Origin: Pyrinomonadaceae bacterium MAG19_C2-C3
Lineage (GTDB): Bacteria > Acidobacteriota > Blastocatellia > Pyrinomonadales > Pyrinomonadaceae
DNA length: 64,000 nt
Reading direction: 5' to 3'
Assembly: GCA_024330265.1 (NCBI GenBank)
Contig: JANDLT010000017.1
Coordinates: 1-64,000, forward strand
This document shows positions 60,568-64,000 of this stretch, one piece after another. Both the position numbers and the translations under genes were made by a program. The notes under the pieces are model-generated. The model was not told the origin of the DNA. It did not search any database and was given only the letters and a program-made list of their open reading frames with translations. Numbering within the stretch: the stretch's first letter is position 1; the number at the start of each line of letters is the position of its first letter.

Positions 60568-61203
60568 TCAACCCGTTTTCGCAAGTGCATCCTCGATTGC
60601 CTGCCGCATCGCCGGAATGGTCTGCGTCGGATGAAAGCCGGGAAAATGCCTGACAACGCGCCCTTCGCCGTTGATGACGAAGGTTTGCGGAATACTGCTG
60701 CCGCCCATCAAGACGAGTCGTTTATGTTCCGGGGCGGCGAAACCGACTTTGTAGTTGATGTTGAATTGTTCCGCGAAGTCTTTAACTTTATCGGTTGTCG
60801 TCGCCGCATCTTCCGTCGTCAAACCGATGACTTCGACACGCCCGCCATATTCGCGTTGAATATCAACTAAGTGTGGAATCTCTGCGCGACACGGCGGACA
60901 CCATGTCGCCCACATATCAAGCACGACAACCTTGCCTTTGTAATCTTCAAGGCGAAGCGTGCCGCCGTCGAGCAACGCGGCGGGTGCGGTCAGAGTACCG
61001 GCGGGGAGTTCGCCCGTCTTCGTTGGAGCTTGCGTGCGCGCCGCCGAAGTTTGATTTGACGGCGTGGTGTTCTGCGTCACTCCGGTTTCCGTGTTCCGGC
61101 AGCCACCGGAGAACGCGAAAACCGCGAGCATGAACACCGCCGCCAACTTCGCCGCCGGAAAACGACGCACGACAGAACGAGATTTACGATTCATCATCAA
61201 CAT
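60568..61203 (-). CDS. TlpA/ResA-like thioredoxin lipoprotein
   Basis: 211 residues from ATG 61203 (AGGA 9-10 bases upstream). Signal peptide with lipobox SGGC; a 40-residue Thr-rich linker; then a thioredoxin fold of the TlpA type with the active site WATWCPPCRAEIPHL and cis-Pro in SSIPQTFVIN. A periplasmic, membrane-anchored thiol-disulfide reductase, for example for cytochrome c maturation. Partner not in the window. Confidence 0.92.
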   Translation of the reverse strand: MLMMNRKSRSVVRRFPAAKLAAVFMLAVFAFSGGCRNTETGVTQNTTPSNQTSAARTQAPTKTGELPAGTLTAPAALLDGGTLRLEDYKGKVVVLDMWATWCPPCRAEIPHLVDIQREYGGRVEVIGLTTEDAATTTDKVKDFAEQFNINYKVGFAAPEHKRLVLMGGSSIPQTFVINGEGRVVRHFPGFHPTQTIPAMRQAIEDALAKTG

Positions 61204-61283
61204 AAAAAGCTTTCCTAAAATATGACCTTCGGGCGCATCAACCCTATCACGAACAAATCGGAACTGTCTTGACGCGCGTTCTT

Positions 61284-63860
61284 TTACCTGACCACGATAT
61301 TAACAAGACGGCGCGGCACGACGATGACTTTCACGACTTCGCGCCCTGCAATAAAACCTTGTGCTTTCTCATCCGCGAGAGCCGCCGCGCGCAATTCGTC
61401 TTCCGTCGCATCGGGCGATGCCATCACGCGCGAACGCAGTTTGCCGTTAATCTGGACGGGGATTTCCAGTTCCTCTTGACGAGCAAGTTCGGCATCCGCG
61501 ACGCGCCAACGCGCTCCGCTTCCTTCTCCCTGAAGCATCCCGCCCGCGTGTCCCAAGCCTTCCCACATCTCTTCCGCCGCGTGTGGCGCGAAGGGCGCGA
61601 GCATGATGACCATCGCTTCGAGTGCTTCACGAATGGCGAAGCGTTCATCGTGAGTCGCGTTCTCCGGCGTCGCCCTCAAGTCTCCAATAGCGTTCATCAA
61701 TTCCATCAAAGCCGCGATTGAAGTATTGAAATGAAGCCGCTCGAAATCGTGCGTCACGCGCTCAATCGTGCGATGCGTGACGCGCCGCAAGCCGCGCGCT
61801 TCCGACTTCTGTGCATCGTTTGTTTGAACTTCATTCATCGCACCCAACACGCCTTCAAAGCCTCCACGCCAACGATACACGGCGGTGTGGACGCGACGCA
61901 GAAATCTGACCGCGCCTTCGATGCCGGTCTCCATCCAGCGCAATTCGTTTTCCGGCGGGGCGGCGAACATCGTGAAGATACGCACCGCATCCGCACCGTA
62001 AATTCCAATCATCTCGTCCGGGTCAATGCCGTTCCCCAATGACTTCGACATCGCTTTCCATTCGTTCGTCTTCGTGACGTTCGTCACCATGCCTTGCGTT
62101 AATAAATTCTTAACCGGCTCATCAATCTTTACCAACCCTAAATCGCGCATCATCTTCGTCCAGAAGCGCGTGTACAAAAGGTGCATCACAGCATGTTCGA
62201 TGCCGCCGATGTACTGGTCAATCGGCATCCAGTACGCGACCTTTTCTTTATCAAACGGTGCGTCCGCATTGTGCGGGTCACAGTACCTGAAGTAGTACCA
62301 CGATGAATCAACGAACGTGTCCATCGTATCCGTCTCGCGCCGCGCGGGGCGTCCACACGTCGGGCATTCTGTTTCGACGAATTCTTTGACGTAGGTGAGC
62401 GGCGATTGTCCCGTCCCCGTAAAGTCGGCGCGCTCCGGCAGACGCACGGGCAAATCGCTTTCCGGCACGGGGACTGCGCCGTGTTCGTCGCAATAAATAA
62501 TCGGAATCGGCGCGCCCCAAAACCTTTGCCGCGAGATTCCCCAGTCGCGCAGACGGTACGTCACCGCCGCCCCGCCGAAGCCTTCCGTTTCGGCGTGCGC
62601 CGCCATTTCATTCATCGCGTCTTGCGATAGTTTGCCGCTCCATTCGCCGGAATGGACAAGCATTCCGTACCCTGTTTCAGCCGTCGTCATCTCGGCTGAA
62701 ACGTCTTCATCGAAACTCGCTTCAAAGCCGCTCGCTTCTTCCGCGTGCGTGATAGGCGCGATGACGCGACGAATGCTCAAAGTATATTTTTGGGCGAACT
62801 CGTAATCGCGTTCGTCGTGCGCGGGAACCGCCATCACCGCACCCGCTCCGTAGTTAATCAAAACGTAGTTCGCAATCCACACCGGAAGCTGTTCATCGCT
62901 AAACGGATTGACGGCGAACACGCCCGTATTGACACCTTCCTTTTCGACTTCTTCGGTCACGACTTCCGATGTGGTGCGCCCGCGTTCTTCCCTGACGCGA
63001 TTGACGAAACTCATCACATCGTCTTTCAGCAAAGAGCCTTCAACCAGCGTCGCCACCAAAGGATGTTCGGCGGCGAGGACAATCGCCGTCGCTCCGAAAA
63101 CGGTGTCAATCCGCGTCGTAAAGACGCGCACTTTTTCGTCACGCTCTTGCAGAGGAAAATCTATATACGCGCCAACGCTTCTGCCAATCCAGTTGCGTTG
63201 CATCGTCAAGACGCGCTCCGACCAACCCGCTTCAATCTCTCGCATATCAGCGAGCAAGTCTTCGGCGTACTCTGTGGTTTTGACGAACCACTGTTCTAAA
63301 TTTTTCTTGACAACCGGAGTCTGACATCGCCAGCACACGCCGCCCGACGATTGTTCATTCGACAAAATCGTTTCATCTTTCGGACACCAGTTGACCGGAG
63401 ATTCGCGGCGATACACCAAGCCACGCTCCAACATCTGAAGGAAGAACCATTGATCCCACTTGTAATACTCCGGCGTGTGCGCGGCAATTTCACGCGACCA
63501 ATCGAACGAGATGCCAAGCCGTTTGAACTGCCCGCGCATATGCGCGATGTTCTGTTCCGTCCATTCGCGCGGCTGTATGCGTCGCTTAATCGCGGCTTGC
63601 TCGGCGGGTTGTCCGAAGGAATCCCAACCTATCGGATGAAGCACGTTAAAGCCGTTCAGACGCTTGTACCACGCCAGCGCGTCACCGATTGAGTAATTGC
63701 GGACGTGACCCATATGCAAAAAGCCGGACGGGTAAGGCAACATCTCCAGACAATAAAACTTCTCGCGCGACTCGTCCGCTTCGACTTCAAAACATTTTGT
63801 GTCCGTCCAGTACTGTTGCCACTTCTGTTCGATTTTTTCGGGGAAATACTTTTCGTCCAT
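61284..63860 (-). CDS. leuS: Leucyl-tRNA synthetase
   Basis: 858 residues from ATG 63860 (MDEKYFPEKIEQKWQQYW). Class I motifs: PYPSGFLHMGHVRNYSIGD (HIGH) and AMSKSLGNGIDPDEM (KMSKS; first residue Ala here). The CP1 editing domain (FTTRIDTVFGATAIV...), WYYFRYCDP and C-terminal anticodon region are all present. Length is usual. It is separated from the TlpA-like gene by 80 bases. Confidence 0.97.
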   Translation of the reverse strand: MDEKYFPEKIEQKWQQYWTDTKCFEVEADESREKFYCLEMLPYPSGFLHMGHVRNYSIGDALAWYKRLNGFNVLHPIGWDSFGQPAEQAAIKRRIQPREWTEQNIAHMRGQFKRLGISFDWSREIAAHTPEYYKWDQWFFLQMLERGLVYRRESPVNWCPKDETILSNEQSSGGVCWRCQTPVVKKNLEQWFVKTTEYAEDLLADMREIEAGWSERVLTMQRNWIGRSVGAYIDFPLQERDEKVRVFTTRIDTVFGATAIVLAAEHPLVATLVEGSLLKDDVMSFVNRVREERGRTTSEVVTEEVEKEGVNTGVFAVNPFSDEQLPVWIANYVLINYGAGAVMAVPAHDERDYEFAQKYTLSIRRVIAPITHAEEASGFEASFDEDVSAEMTTAETGYGMLVHSGEWSGKLSQDAMNEMAAHAETEGFGGAAVTYRLRDWGISRQRFWGAPIPIIYCDEHGAVPVPESDLPVRLPERADFTGTGQSPLTYVKEFVETECPTCGRPARRETDTMDTFVDSSWYYFRYCDPHNADAPFDKEKVAYWMPIDQYIGGIEHAVMHLLYTRFWTKMMRDLGLVKIDEPVKNLLTQGMVTNVTKTNEWKAMSKSLGNGIDPDEMIGIYGADAVRIFTMFAAPPENELRWMETGIEGAVRFLRRVHTAVYRWRGGFEGVLGAMNEVQTNDAQKSEARGLRRVTHRTIERVTHDFERLHFNTSIAALMELMNAIGDLRATPENATHDERFAIREALEAMVIMLAPFAPHAAEEMWEGLGHAGGMLQGEGSGARWRVADAELARQEELEIPVQINGKLRSRVMASPDATEDELRAAALADEKAQGFIAGREVVKVIVVPRRLVNIVVR

Positions 63861-64000
63861 CACTCGACCTCAAATGTTTTCGCAATCACAAAATCAATTC
63901 ATGCCCCACCGCTTATATCTCTGTTAGAGACATCACGCGATACGAAAGTTCGACACTTAAAACAGGGATTCGCCGCCGCGACCCGGAAAGGATGTCAGCC

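Overview
The window reads as an ordinary chromosomal segment of a Gram-negative, outer-membrane bacterium, most likely an acidobacterium of the Blastocatellia/Pyrinomonas type. This is an inference from gene families, not from a marker-gene search: a 1240-residue Oar-like TonB-dependent receptor with an N-terminal carboxypeptidase-regulatory-like domain, a VWFA-related protein of the kind common in Acidobacteria, a PagL-like lipid A deacylase, a secreted S55-type peptidase and a large number of short nested palindromes. Coding density is high and most genes have recognisable families. No intact transposase, prophage or CRISPR array is visible.

Layout. 1-5.4 kb: receptor plus sulfatase (sulfated-glycan use). 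5.45-8 kb: tRNA-Phe and recA, which carries a 354-residue intein with a LAGLIDADG endonuclease. 8-9.5 kb: small conserved protein and a diguanylate cyclase. 9.6-12.7 kb: ankyrin lipoprotein, SDR reductase, hisA, TPR lipoprotein. 12.9-15.1 kb: an exported phosphohistidine/ATP-grasp protein with glucan-water-dikinase domain order, whose signal-peptide codons are interrupted in frame by a small inverted-repeat element. 15.2-22.9 kb: rsmG, S55 peptidase, mobA, a nucleophile-less alpha/beta hydrolase, a GT39-type glycosyltransferase, a Gfo/Idh/MocA dehydrogenase. 22.9-28.6 kb: serine hydrolase, miaA-hfq, a P-loop kinase-like protein, holB, a receiver-HATPase protein. 29.9-36.6 kb: the envelope/isoprenoid cluster truA, uppS, cdsA, dxr, rseP, ispG on the minus strand. 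37.3-43.8 kb: a proline/threonine-linker secreted protein, pyrE, a DnaQ-like exonuclease, two VTT membrane proteins, a putative outer-membrane barrel. 43.8-48.3 kb: an accessory-looking patch with a decayed RAYT-type transposase remnant, small secreted proteins, a gene remnant and a PagL homologue. 48.4-64 kb: VWA protein, aldehyde dehydrogenase, penicillin acylase, Band-7 protein, a second nucleophile-less alpha/beta hydrolase, tRNA-Thr, a DJ-1/DUF2383 fusion, lexA, a SYLF protein, a TlpA-like thioredoxin and leuS.

The most striking property is the way repeats punctuate genes. About a dozen intergenic gaps hold short (7-10 bp) words repeated in tandem and then again in inverted orientation. 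These arrays often supply the stop codon of the upstream gene (TPR lipoprotein, cdsA, both convergent genes at 19.9 kb, a small acidic protein at 56.6 kb) and lie within about 10 bases of the next start codon (hisA, dxr, cdsA, the receiver-HATPase gene), where a Shine-Dalgarno sequence would be expected. In addition there are at least seven larger inverted-repeat elements (MITE/BIME-like). One of them, flanked by a 3-bp duplication, sits inside the signal-peptide codons of the dikinase-like gene and keeps the frame open (216 bp, 72 codons).
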